A DNA stretch of 64,000 nt from Planctomycetota bacterium (GTDB lineage: Bacteria; Planctomycetota; UBA11346). The DNA lies in the NCBI GenBank assembly GCA_016745075.1, contig JADGDD010000001.1:435125-499124 (forward strand). Direction: 5' to 3'. How positions within the stretch are numbered: position 1 is the stretch's first letter; every line of letters begins with the position of its first letter. The notes beneath the pieces were generated by a model that had not been told where the DNA came from, did not search any database, and worked only from the letters and a program-made list of their open reading frames with translations. The position numbers and the translations under genes are program-made. Positions 49,856 through 59,220 of this stretch are shown piece by piece.

Positions 49856-51082
49856 ATGGATAACGATTTCCGGTACGGGCAGCTTGCTATTGAAGGGCGC
49901 TTAATTACGCCAGATCAATTTGATGAGGCAATGACCGTTTCGAGCAACAAAGGTGTACCAGTTGCTGAGGTGCTTGTTAAGACTCGTGCGTTGGACGCAC
50001 AAACTGCTGAACGTTTAACCAAAGCTCTGGATAGGATTGTTCGTGATGAACGTATCAAGAGTGAAGATGGTTTGCTGGCTCATAGTCAGATTGGTGGCTA
50101 TAAACTTATTCGCCGTATTGGTGAAGGCGGTATGGGGGAAGTGTACGTTGCGGAGCAGTTAAACATGCATCGCATGGTAGCGTTGAAAGTGCTACATGAA
50201 AAATGGGCCAAAGACGAAGAATTTCGCAAACGCTTTTTGCTAGAGGCTCGTTCTGCTGGCAAGCTTTCTCATCAAAATCTGATCCAAGTCTATGATGTGG
50301 GTAAGTACCAAGGGAAGTATTATTTCTCTATGGCCTACATTGATGGGGTTACAGTAGAAGACCTGATTGAAGATGAAGGTCTCATGAGCATAGAGCAAAC
50401 AATAGATATTGCTATACAGACCTGTGAGGTGCTCAAATATCTTTCTGCAAATGATATCGTACATCGGGATATTAAACCGGCTAATATCATGTTGACGAAA
50501 GACCAAACGGTGAAACTTGGTGATCTTGGCTTTATTCAAAGTGTGCATGATGCTGAGCTGATGCAGGATGGAACAACACTGGGAACTCCTGATTACATTT
50601 CTCCAGAGCAAGCTCGTGCTGATCGTAATTTAGATGTTCGTAGTGATATCTATAGTCTTGGCGCAACTATTTTCCATATGTTGGCAGGAGCTACGTTATA
50701 TGATGGCACCTGTTCGCAGGTAATGCGTGATCACATTGATACTGATGCTCCAGACATTGGGGCCATACGTAAAGAAGTTCCGCAGGAATTACAGCGTATT
50801 TTGGTAAAAATGCTGGAAAAAGACATTGAAAAACGCTACCAGTCTGCAGAAGCACTTATGGCAGACCTTGAGTTACTCAAGATAGATGCAGCTGCTGACG
50901 ACGGTTCTTTGCCAGCGAGTCGTAGTCAGATCATGAATATCATATCCGCAGAAAAAGGACGAATTCAGCATCTCACTAAGAATTTGGACGAGGTACAGCA
51001 AAATGTCCGTCTTTTTCAGATACTTGCTATTGCAGGTTGGGTGGTTGCGGCTGTTTTTCTTGCGATGTTGCTTTTAAAGTAG
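49856..51082 (+). CDS. Hanks-type serine/threonine kinase with C-terminal membrane anchor
   Basis: A 408-residue protein. Residues about 5-65 are a small helical domain (YGQLAIEGRLITPDQFDEAMTV, LVKTRALDAQTAERLT) resembling the N-terminal GspE-II-like domain. The kinase domain spans about 80-345: glycine loop IGEGGMGEVYVAEQ near 88, VALKVL lysine, catalytic loop VHRDIKPANIML near 202, DLG in place of DFG (LGDLGFIQ) and TPDYISPEQARADR. A coiled coil and one helix (LFQILAIAGWVVAAVFLAMLLL) close the protein, so it is a cytoplasmic kinase held in the membrane from its C-terminus. First in a run of three signalling genes. Confidence 0.93.
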   Translation: MDNDFRYGQLAIEGRLITPDQFDEAMTVSSNKGVPVAEVLVKTRALDAQTAERLTKALDRIVRDERIKSEDGLLAHSQIGGYKLIRRIGEGGMGEVYVAEQLNMHRMVALKVLHEKWAKDEEFRKRFLLEARSAGKLSHQNLIQVYDVGKYQGKYYFSMAYIDGVTVEDLIEDEGLMSIEQTIDIAIQTCEVLKYLSANDIVHRDIKPANIMLTKDQTVKLGDLGFIQSVHDAELMQDGTTLGTPDYISPEQARADRNLDVRSDIYSLGATIFHMLAGATLYDGTCSQVMRDHIDTDAPDIGAIRKEVPQELQRILVKMLEKDIEKRYQSAEALMADLELLKIDAAADDGSLPASRSQIMNIISAEKGRIQHLTKNLDEVQQNVRLFQILAIAGWVVAAVFLAMLLLK

Positions 51083-51156
51083 GTCTACGGCTCTAGGCAG
51101 TATGACTTTAGAAATCGACTGTTGCTCTAAGCGTAGAAAGGCAGTATCTTCTTCGT

Positions 51157-53091
51157 ATGCTTGAACTGGTCTTCATAAGTGGTGCTCGTGCTGGTGTTAC
51201 GGTAGAGGTTTCGGGCTTACTGGTTGCAGGTCGCAGCCCAGATTGCAGCTGTGAAGTCCCAGATCCTAATGCGAGTCGCCGTCACGCTGAATTTGATGTG
51301 ACTGCTGATGACCAGCTTCAGCTAACAGACTTAAACTCGGCTAATGGTACCTTCATTAACGAGCAGCAGTTGAAGGGTAGTATTTGTCTGCAAAATGGCG
51401 ATATCATTCGTATGGGCGAAACACGAATGCGTTTTCAAGAAATAGATGACAATGCTATCTCTCGTACATCTTTAAATAAAACTTCCTTTGCTTTTCGGGC
51501 CGAAGACGGGCCAATAAGCGATGATGATCTCAATTTGAGTATGTCGTTATCAATGGCGGAAGCATCACAATTGCGGCCGCTTGATGCAGATATACTTAAG
51601 CAGCGTTTGCAAACCATTATGTGGGTATCAGAAGAACTCGCATCTATTAAGTCTCTTGATGCTTTGTACGGGCCTATCATTGATACCCTGTTTGAGATTT
51701 TCCCGCATGCAGACCGTGGTTTCTTGTTGCGTGGTTCTAAAATAGATGCTTTAGAGGCATGTGCGGTTCGTCATCGTTCTGGAGAAAAGAGCGATCATTT
51801 AGAAGTGTCACAGTCTTTATGTCGTGCGGCCTTGGAACGTAAGGCTATTTTTGTTTACGATGAAGATGGTGGCACCGATTCTGATTTTGATCAAGGCCTG
51901 TCAATTATTTCATTAAATATTCGTAAGGCCATGGTGGTTCCACTGATGGTTAAAGAAGAGGTGCTTGGTTTATTGGTGATAGATACCGCTAACCGATCGC
52001 GTTCATTTACCCAAGATGATATGGAAGTTGCAGCGGCCGTATGTCGTCAAATTTCGGTTGCCATGAAAAACGCAATGTTATTGGCTGAGGTTGAACAAGA
52101 GGCTCAAAACCGTGCCAACTTATCACGTTTTTTACCGAAGCCGGTTGTAGACCAGTGGGTTGATGGTGAGATCGACATTGAACTGGGGGGTAACAGTTAC
52201 ACTGGAACCTTGCTTTTTTCTGATGTGGTCGGGTTTACGCGTATGTCGGAAAAATTAGATCCAGAAGCGGTTATTCATTTAATGAATAGCTATTTTGATC
52301 GGATGATTCCTTGTATTGAATCAAGCGGTGGTGCCATTGATAAATTTATGGGGGATGCCATTATGGCATTCTGGGGCATTCCGTTTAATGATGGTAATTG
52401 TGCCTTACATGGTACCGAAGCAGCTCTTCATATGCAAAATGCTCTTGCAGGCTTTAATGCTCTCCAGCGAGCAGAAAATCAGCCAACGGTTGATATGGGT
52501 ATCGGCTTAAATACTGGTGGTGTTGTTGCTGGTAACATTGGTGCTATAGACCGTTTAGAATATACGGTACTCGGTGATACCGTGAACACAGCCCAACGCA
52601 TAGAGTCTCGTGCATGTTACAACCAAGTTTTAGTGAGTGAATCAACCTTGGCGGTCTATTCAGACCGCGTTACGGCTCTGTCGCTTCCGGCAGTGAAGAT
52701 GAAGAACAAAGCAGAGCCTGTTAATACCTATAGCGTGCGTGGATTATGTTTTGGTGACGAGTGGCTCCTCCATATACCGCTCACCTGTGTCACTGATGGC
52801 GTACAGCACTATGTAACAATCATACGTCGACTCCAGGATGAACGTTTTATCCTACTGCATCCAGCAGAATGTAAGCCAGAGGAATCTGAACTGATGTCGG
52901 ATATGGTTGAACTGCCGAAAGTTTGTTTTGGGAGACCAGAAGTCAGTGAACGATTGCCTCAGCAAGATATTGATGGTGGTCTGACCCGTACCGTTGTGTT
53001 CTTACCTGATGGTGTATTAAGTGACCTACTCGGAACAGTTGTTTCATCATCGGTCACTTGGGAAGATATGCCACGTGCACGTGTGGTATAG
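51157..53091 (+). CDS. FHA-GAF-class III adenylate cyclase
   Basis: A 644-residue protein. The FHA domain (about 1-95) has GRSPDCSCEVPDPNASRRHAEF and LTDLNSANGTFINEQQL, with the Arg, Ser-Arg-Arg-His and Asn residues that bind phosphothreonine. A GAF domain lies near 155-305. The class III cyclase domain (about 345-520) has metal aspartates in TLLFSDVVGFTRM (near 352) and KFMGDAIMAF (near 396). The Lys of DKFMGD and the Asp of VLGDTVNTAQRIESRA favour ATP over GTP. A C-terminal stretch of about 120 residues is unassigned. FHA would let a kinase control the cyclase through a phosphothreonine partner; no membrane helix occurs. Confidence 0.92.
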   Translation: MLELVFISGARAGVTVEVSGLLVAGRSPDCSCEVPDPNASRRHAEFDVTADDQLQLTDLNSANGTFINEQQLKGSICLQNGDIIRMGETRMRFQEIDDNAISRTSLNKTSFAFRAEDGPISDDDLNLSMSLSMAEASQLRPLDADILKQRLQTIMWVSEELASIKSLDALYGPIIDTLFEIFPHADRGFLLRGSKIDALEACAVRHRSGEKSDHLEVSQSLCRAALERKAIFVYDEDGGTDSDFDQGLSIISLNIRKAMVVPLMVKEEVLGLLVIDTANRSRSFTQDDMEVAAAVCRQISVAMKNAMLLAEVEQEAQNRANLSRFLPKPVVDQWVDGEIDIELGGNSYTGTLLFSDVVGFTRMSEKLDPEAVIHLMNSYFDRMIPCIESSGGAIDKFMGDAIMAFWGIPFNDGNCALHGTEAALHMQNALAGFNALQRAENQPTVDMGIGLNTGGVVAGNIGAIDRLEYTVLGDTVNTAQRIESRACYNQVLVSESTLAVYSDRVTALSLPAVKMKNKAEPVNTYSVRGLCFGDEWLLHIPLTCVTDGVQHYVTIIRRLQDERFILLHPAECKPEESELMSDMVELPKVCFGRPEVSERLPQQDIDGGLTRTVVFLPDGVLSDLLGTVVSSSVTWEDMPRARVV

Positions 53092-53182
53092 AGCGCGTAT
53101 CCTCAACACTGATATGTGACTTGCATACCATACTAAGGGCCTAGGTTCTGCGCCCTTCAGGACACACCACTAGGACGAAGCT

Positions 53183-56056
53183 ATGCATATCTCGCTCGAC
53201 TCGCAAGAAATTGTTTGCACACTTGTTTACTTTGGACCAGACATGTCTGGTAAGCAGGCAAACTTTGAATGTATAAAAGATCGTGTGGAGCAGCATGCTA
53301 GCCAGCAACATTGCTCGATTGAAACCAGTGAGCTCGCATCGGAACGAATTCTATCGCTTAGCATTGTGCCAAAGTTTCTTCCACAGGTGGAGGGGTATAC
53401 TGTCCGCTTACAGCTCCTGACTATTCCCGGTGGCTGCTATGTAAATACGAATAAACGAAAATTACTTGAGCAAGCCGATGCTATTGTTTTTGTTGCCGAT
53501 GCTTCACGAGGAGCTTTAGAAGAAAATATAGATGCCTTAAATGAAATGTGGAGTTTCATTAATACTGATATTGTAAAAGCGACAAAAGGTTTGCCCGTTC
53601 TTGTACAGATGAATGGACAGGCAGCGGACAGTTTACCATTTGAGCAACTGAACCCTTTATTGAATAGTAATGCCTTGCCCGTTATTCAAGCCAATACGTC
53701 TACGGGCGCGGGGGTTCTCGAAACACTATATGCAGTAGGTGCTTTGCTCAAAAGCACCTTAACTCCAGATGCCGTTGCTTTGGCAAAAGGCGCAGCTCTC
53801 GTTCAGCCAATTACAACAACATCGCCAGTTCCACTTATGATGCCGCAAACGCGTGCTATAACCTGTTGCTCATGTAAAGCGGTTCTGGAAGTGAGTACTG
53901 CTCGTGTCGGCGATGTGTATTCTTGTGGTGGTTGTTCCGTTCATATTGAAATCGTTAGTTTAGAAACTGGTGAAACACGAGTTCCTGGCATTGCGTCTGC
54001 GGTGGAACCAATATCGCCAAACATATCTCAGCCATCTGTTCCTTTAGATGTGAGTGCTTTGACGCGTAATGAAGATTCGAATGAAACTATATTGCAAGGC
54101 AGTCTTGGAGCCGCATCTGCAAGTTTATCGCTCCCTGGATATACAGTAGAGGCCATTCTTGATGCCAGTAGTCATGGTAGTCGGTATTTAGTAAAAAACA
54201 CTCACGGTCAGTTTTTCCGTGCGCTTGCTTTAGACGAAGAATATATTGCTCAGCCACATGTGCTTGAGCAGTTGGAAGAACGTATTCGGACGGTTAACCA
54301 AATTAAGCATCCGAGTTTTATTCCGGTTGTTTCTTTAGAGCGAAGCGGTCAAACACCTGTGTTATTGAGTGAGCATAAGCCGAATACAGAAACACTTACA
54401 GAAATTTTAGCGCGTCGCCGTGTTTTGGCTCCTCCGCAATCTATGGGTATTATTCGTCAGTTAGCTCTGGCATTAGAAGAGGCTGCCCGTATCGGTATTA
54501 TGCATAGCTGGTTGCGGCCTGATATTATTTTGGTCACTGGCGAGGGAACCTTGTATATAGACGAATTAGCCGTTCCAACTGCTGGTCGTTTTCTTGTTGA
54601 TCACCGGACTGGAGCGAGCGGTGCGTCTGAATATTATCTTGCTCCAGAATTGATTGATTCAGATCAGCTTGATATTCGTACTGATATATTTTTACTTGGT
54701 GCAATTCTATTCCGAATGATTACCGGGCGGGGGTTAGTAAAAGGATATAGTGCTTATGAGGCCTTAGTTCACACACGCTCAAGTGGTGTGCCAACAATGC
54801 GTTCTTGTGATCCAAATATTAGTAAGCGGTTAAGTATGTTTGCAGCCCGCCTGTCTGCTTTGAACCGAGATGAACGTTTTCAAGATTACGGAGAATTGAT
54901 TCGCTCTATTGATTCGTTTGGTGGTGGCGCAGAGCGTCACACCAAACAATTTGCACGGAAAAACACCGCACGAATTTCTCGTAGGTCGCAAACGGGTCAG
55001 ACCAAGCAATATCGCAACCGTAGTAAAACAGTTACCGGACAGCAGCGCAAATCAACAACACAGGAACACAGACGCTCAGGGCAGAAGAAAGAGTCGCCGT
55101 CGCTTCCATCGGACGCGCTTGAGCCTCTAGCGCAACCCCTGCCAGAGTCAGAGGTGAATAAACAGCGTTCGCAAACAGTAGTGGTAGAGAAGGATAACAG
55201 TACCGCAGTAGTGGTGTTGTCTGTTATCGTGTGTTTGTTGCTTGTGGTAGTTGCCATTTTATCTTACGATATTAAAATTAAATCAGATTATATTGCGCGA
55301 TCGATCGAACTAAAAGAACAAGAAAAACAACAGGTAAAAACAAGAGTACACCAGTACACATCTCGATCTGTTGTTACTCAACCGAAGAAAGCACCAGTGT
55401 TGGAAGATCCTGTTGGGTATACAGCAGCAGTTCCAGATTCTATGGTTGCGCCAACTGCGCCAACTGCGGAATCACGTATCCAAGCGATTTTTGCAGAAGC
55501 AGAGGCTTACCTTTTGCTTCTGGAAGAAAAACCCAAAGACCTAAAAATTAAGGCAGAGATATTGTCGCGGATTAAACCGTATAAATTTAATGCTCAGGAA
55601 ATATATCGTACACAGGCAGAACACATTGAATTGCGTGTACAGCAAATTGAAAATGGTATAGTCTCTGAGCCGGTTGGTCCAACAGTAGAAACTGATTCTG
55701 TAGACCTGCCTATCGAGAGTGCAGAAGATTCTAATGATGAGATAGATCCTGATACTGTAGATGCAGGGCAAGAAGATATTTCTGATAATCTGACACCTGG
55801 TGTGCCGGCTGTGGATACTGATAATGAAACTTCAGCACCTCCTGTAGACCTGCCTGTCGAAAGTGCAGAAGATCCTGATACTGTAGATGCAGGGCAAGAA
55901 GATATTTCTGATAATCTGACACCTGGTGTGCCGGCAGTGGATACTGATAATGAAACTTCAGCACCGTTGTTTGGTCCTGCCGAAGAGGTGGAACCTGAAG
56001 AAGAGTCTCAGTCAGATGAAGATACCGCACCGGAATTATTTAATACGGAACAGTAG
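53183..56056 (+). CDS. Degenerate MglA-like GTPase fused to a pseudokinase, membrane anchored
   Basis: A 957-residue multidomain protein. Residues about 10-205 resemble MglA-type small GTPases (YFGPDMSGKQANFECI at the P-loop, LLTIPGGCYVNTNKRKLLEQADAIVFVADAS, PVLVQMNGQAADSLPF in place of NKxD). The P-loop has Gln where Thr/Ser binds magnesium. A four-Cys knuckle (CCSCKAVLEVSTARVGDVYSCGGC) is near 227-255. NETILQG near 300 is a threonine motif. A kinase fold lies near 315-575, but the catalytic loop is HSWLRPDIIL and DFG is DEL, so it is a pseudokinase. A basic linker, one helix (about 674-695) and a repeat-bearing acidic tail follow; the tail should be outside the membrane. Confidence 0.85.
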   Translation: MHISLDSQEIVCTLVYFGPDMSGKQANFECIKDRVEQHASQQHCSIETSELASERILSLSIVPKFLPQVEGYTVRLQLLTIPGGCYVNTNKRKLLEQADAIVFVADASRGALEENIDALNEMWSFINTDIVKATKGLPVLVQMNGQAADSLPFEQLNPLLNSNALPVIQANTSTGAGVLETLYAVGALLKSTLTPDAVALAKGAALVQPITTTSPVPLMMPQTRAITCCSCKAVLEVSTARVGDVYSCGGCSVHIEIVSLETGETRVPGIASAVEPISPNISQPSVPLDVSALTRNEDSNETILQGSLGAASASLSLPGYTVEAILDASSHGSRYLVKNTHGQFFRALALDEEYIAQPHVLEQLEERIRTVNQIKHPSFIPVVSLERSGQTPVLLSEHKPNTETLTEILARRRVLAPPQSMGIIRQLALALEEAARIGIMHSWLRPDIILVTGEGTLYIDELAVPTAGRFLVDHRTGASGASEYYLAPELIDSDQLDIRTDIFLLGAILFRMITGRGLVKGYSAYEALVHTRSSGVPTMRSCDPNISKRLSMFAARLSALNRDERFQDYGELIRSIDSFGGGAERHTKQFARKNTARISRRSQTGQTKQYRNRSKTVTGQQRKSTTQEHRRSGQKKESPSLPSDALEPLAQPLPESEVNKQRSQTVVVEKDNSTAVVVLSVIVCLLLVVVAILSYDIKIKSDYIARSIELKEQEKQQVKTRVHQYTSRSVVTQPKKAPVLEDPVGYTAAVPDSMVAPTAPTAESRIQAIFAEAEAYLLLLEEKPKDLKIKAEILSRIKPYKFNAQEIYRTQAEHIELRVQQIENGIVSEPVGPTVETDSVDLPIESAEDSNDEIDPDTVDAGQEDISDNLTPGVPAVDTDNETSAPPVDLPVESAEDPDTVDAGQEDISDNLTPGVPAVDTDNETSAPLFGPAEEVEPEEESQSDEDTAPELFNTEQ
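55745..55966 (+). repeat. Tandem 126-base coding repeat
   Basis: A segment beginning GATCCTGATACTG at 55745 recurs at 55871 with nearly identical bases for about 95 bases and continues the same reading frame, coding for the 42-residue unit with DTVDAGQEDIS and NLTPGVPAVDTD. Only one or two bases differ. Near-identity of the DNA shows a recent duplication; an odd number of copies elsewhere in the species is likely. Confidence 0.85.
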
Positions 56057-56064
56057 CGTTATTT

Positions 56065-59000
56065 CTACAAAGAAGGCTTTTTCCGTAATCGTTTTAAGTC
56101 ATCGATGATTATGTATGTAGACGGCACTAAAATTAAGGTAATTATAGTTGCAAATAACACACCCCATGCGAGTGACAGTCCCATGGGGATCAGAAACCGA
56201 GCTTGCATACTTTTCTCAAGCAAGAGCGGTGTTAAGCCGACAAAAGTAGTGATGGATGTAAGCGTGATAGCGCGGAAACGGGCAATGCCAGCTTCTTCAA
56301 CTGCTTGAAGTAGAGGCATTTCTTTGCGCCGTTTATTTATGGCTGTTACCAAAACGAGTGAATCGTTTACAGCGACTCCTGCAAGAGCAACCAATCCAAA
56401 AATACTCATAACGCTTAAATCATACCCTGTTACGATATGTCCAAAAACCGCACCAATAAAACCAAATGGAATTGCTGTCATGATGACAAGCGGCTGGCTA
56501 TAGGAAGAAAGAGGAATAGCTAATAGTCCGTAAATAATAATGGCAGCAATGGCAAAACCGGTAAGGAGACCGCTCATGGTTTTCATTTGTTCGCGTTGTT
56601 CTCCTTCAAAAGACCATTGTACGGCAGGGAATTGTTTATTCAAATCTGATAAGCAGTCGTGTACAAGTGCATCACTAATAGTGCTGGCTGTGGTAATGCT
56701 GTAATCAATGTCTGCGGAAACATGAAAAGTGCGTTGGCTGTTTGTACGGTTAATTGTTGAATAGCCTGCTTGTGGTTCAGTGACTTTGGCAACGGTGCGC
56801 AACGGCACTCGTTCTCCAGAAGCCGTTATAATATCCGTATCAAAAACATTGCTGACGTTGGTGCGGTCTTCTTCGGGGTAACGAATGCGTACGGTAACAG
56901 ATTCGCCAAGCCGTTGAACAACCTGTGCTTCTTCACCATAAAAAGCGTGACGTATGTGTTGAGTAACACTCGCTAAAGTGACACCAAGTGTTTCGGCTCC
57001 AGGCAATAATTCTAAATGAATTTCTGGTTTCCCTGTACGTTGTGAGTCGTCAATATCAATAACGCCATCTTGCTCATGCATCCATGCGTTTACATGAGCA
57101 ACGGCTTGAAGGAGTTGCTCGTTATTGATACTGGCCAGTTGCACATCAACCGGTTTGCCCATGTGCATGAGGTTTGCCGCAAACGAGACTTTGAGCGCTC
57201 CAATAATTGGACCAGTACGTTTGCGCCATTCTTCCATCAGTTTGTTACTACCCAGTGTTTCGTCTCGCTCTTCAGCGGGTAGTAACTCAATATTCAGCTC
57301 GCCAAGGTGTGAACCAACAAAAGCATTTGGTCCTGCCAATGCCCCTGCTTGAGCAGCAGCAAAGGGTTGTGAGCCAACTGAAGTAATAATATGTTTAAAA
57401 GGGTTTTGCCCAGTCTGCTCAAAAATATTTTGTTTCATTTCAATATACGTTTTTTCCAATTGATCTATTGCTAGCTCAGTTTGTTCAATAGTCGTGCCTA
57501 TGGGCATTTCTATAGAAACAGCAATGTTATCGGCTTCCACTGAGGGGAAAAAATGGAATGGAGCAATACCACTGATAATGAGGCCAACGGTAACCAACAG
57601 TATAGATAATGATCCAGCCAAGACGGCATAACGCCAGTGTAAGGCATGTCGCAAAGTGGGAACATAGAGTCGTTTAATGACCCAGCGTAACCCACGAGCA
57701 ACGCTGTCTTGAATGCGAGCCCATGGATTACTACGATTGTCTTCTGCGCGTTCTTTGCGTAAATGAGATAAATGAGAGGGAAGAACAAGTAAGGATTCAA
57801 TCAGGGAAAATAGAAGTGCAGGAATAACAACTAGTGGTATATTTGCCATGACTTTGCCAATCATTCCGTCTACAGCAGTCATAGGCATAAAAGCCGCTAC
57901 GGTAGTTAAAACGGCAAAGATAACTGGGGTGCCAACCGCAGCTACGCCTTTTTTAGCAGCAAGGGAGCCTGCTTGCGGTGAATCGGGTTCTTTCTCGCGG
58001 GCAGAAAAAATACTTTCTGCAATAACAATGGCATCATCAACTACAATTCCCAGAACTAAGATGAAGGCAAATAGGCTGATCATATTGATGGAGACACCAA
58101 TGAGTGGCATAACCCAAATAGCTCCAGCAAAAGACAGTGGAATGCCAACGGCAACCCATAAGGCGAGGCGCAAACGTAGAAATAAAGCAAGTACACCAAG
58201 AACGAGCAGGAGCCCTTGTACACCATTGCGCACCAAGAGGTCTATGCGACTACGCAAAATAAGCGACATGTCTTGCCACGGAACAAGGGTAATGCCGTGC
58301 GGTAGTGGGGTTTCATTTATGTACGCTTCTGCCGTTTCAACTATTTGTGTGGCACTTTCATTACCGATGCGAAAGAGCTGTAACATAACCGCTGGTTTTC
58401 CGTCACAGCGTGACAGCATATCGGTATCTTCAAGACCATCATGAATTTCTGCAATAGTACCAAGAGTGAGTGTGCTACCATCAGGGAAACTACGAATAGG
58501 AATGTCAGCAAAGGCCGTATCGCTTTCTGCTCGGGCATTGGTGCGCAGCATAATATCGCCGCGTTCAGTGCTGATAGAACCAGCTGGGAGAGAAAATGAA
58601 AAAGCCTGTATTGCTTGAGAAATATCCTGAATACTAAGTTTATAGGCTTGGAGCGTTTCTTTATTTATGGAAATACTCAGTTCATCATTCGGTACTCCAA
58701 CAATATCAATTTGAGAAATACTGTCACGGGTGCGTAAATCATCACGGATATTTTGGGCTAAACGTTTCAGCGTTCGCAGGTCGGTGTTACCAGTGAGTGC
58801 AAGGTTAATCGTTTGTATACGGTTGGCCACGGTTTCTATGGTAGGTGTTTCGCTGTCATCTGGAAAGCTATCTATTGCATCAATACGATTTTTTACATCG
58901 TCTTTTAATTTATCCATATCTGTGCCAGAGATGGCTTCAATAGTGACTACACCAAGATGTTCTCGGGAAATAGATTTAACGCGATCAACGCCACGTAGCC

Positions 59001-59220
59001 CAGTTACTGCATCTTCTATGCGGGTAACGACTCCATCTTCCACTTCATCCGGTGTTGCTCCAGGATAAGCAACGGTGACCAGAACCTGATCCATTTCAGT
59101 ATCGGGAAAAACCTGTACATTGGTACGTATGATGGCCATGCCACCACCAGCAATGAGCAGTAGCATCAACAGGGTTGCAGCAACCCGATTATCTATAAAC
59201 CAATCTAAAATCCGTTGCAT
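56065..59220 (-). CDS. RND efflux transporter, AcrB-type permease
   Basis: A 1051-residue inner membrane transporter of the RND superfamily with the usual two-fold layout. The first membrane helix is near 10-30; the proton relay is in FILVLGIVVDDAIVIAESIF near 400 (two Asp), and the second half has LVALAGVAVNDSLVLVTAINKRRKE near 960. The periplasmic domain contains YPGATPDEVEDGVVTRIEDAVTGLRGVDRVKS. Substrates cannot be told from sequence; the hydrophobe/amphiphile family is most likely rather than heavy metals. Third gene of the operon after the outer membrane channel and adaptor genes, with a 1-base overlap. Confidence 0.93.
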   Translation of the reverse strand: MQRILDWFIDNRVAATLLMLLLIAGGGMAIIRTNVQVFPDTEMDQVLVTVAYPGATPDEVEDGVVTRIEDAVTGLRGVDRVKSISREHLGVVTIEAISGTDMDKLKDDVKNRIDAIDSFPDDSETPTIETVANRIQTINLALTGNTDLRTLKRLAQNIRDDLRTRDSISQIDIVGVPNDELSISINKETLQAYKLSIQDISQAIQAFSFSLPAGSISTERGDIMLRTNARAESDTAFADIPIRSFPDGSTLTLGTIAEIHDGLEDTDMLSRCDGKPAVMLQLFRIGNESATQIVETAEAYINETPLPHGITLVPWQDMSLILRSRIDLLVRNGVQGLLLVLGVLALFLRLRLALWVAVGIPLSFAGAIWVMPLIGVSINMISLFAFILVLGIVVDDAIVIAESIFSAREKEPDSPQAGSLAAKKGVAAVGTPVIFAVLTTVAAFMPMTAVDGMIGKVMANIPLVVIPALLFSLIESLLVLPSHLSHLRKERAEDNRSNPWARIQDSVARGLRWVIKRLYVPTLRHALHWRYAVLAGSLSILLVTVGLIISGIAPFHFFPSVEADNIAVSIEMPIGTTIEQTELAIDQLEKTYIEMKQNIFEQTGQNPFKHIITSVGSQPFAAAQAGALAGPNAFVGSHLGELNIELLPAEERDETLGSNKLMEEWRKRTGPIIGALKVSFAANLMHMGKPVDVQLASINNEQLLQAVAHVNAWMHEQDGVIDIDDSQRTGKPEIHLELLPGAETLGVTLASVTQHIRHAFYGEEAQVVQRLGESVTVRIRYPEEDRTNVSNVFDTDIITASGERVPLRTVAKVTEPQAGYSTINRTNSQRTFHVSADIDYSITTASTISDALVHDCLSDLNKQFPAVQWSFEGEQREQMKTMSGLLTGFAIAAIIIYGLLAIPLSSYSQPLVIMTAIPFGFIGAVFGHIVTGYDLSVMSIFGLVALAGVAVNDSLVLVTAINKRRKEMPLLQAVEEAGIARFRAITLTSITTFVGLTPLLLEKSMQARFLIPMGLSLAWGVLFATIITLILVPSTYIIIDDLKRLRKKPSL

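Noticed and set aside
53135-53157. AAGGGC/GCCCTT hairpin as a terminator between the cyclase and pseudokinase genes
   Set aside because: A 6-bp stem with an 11-base loop and no T-run is too weak to call; the three genes may still be one transcript.
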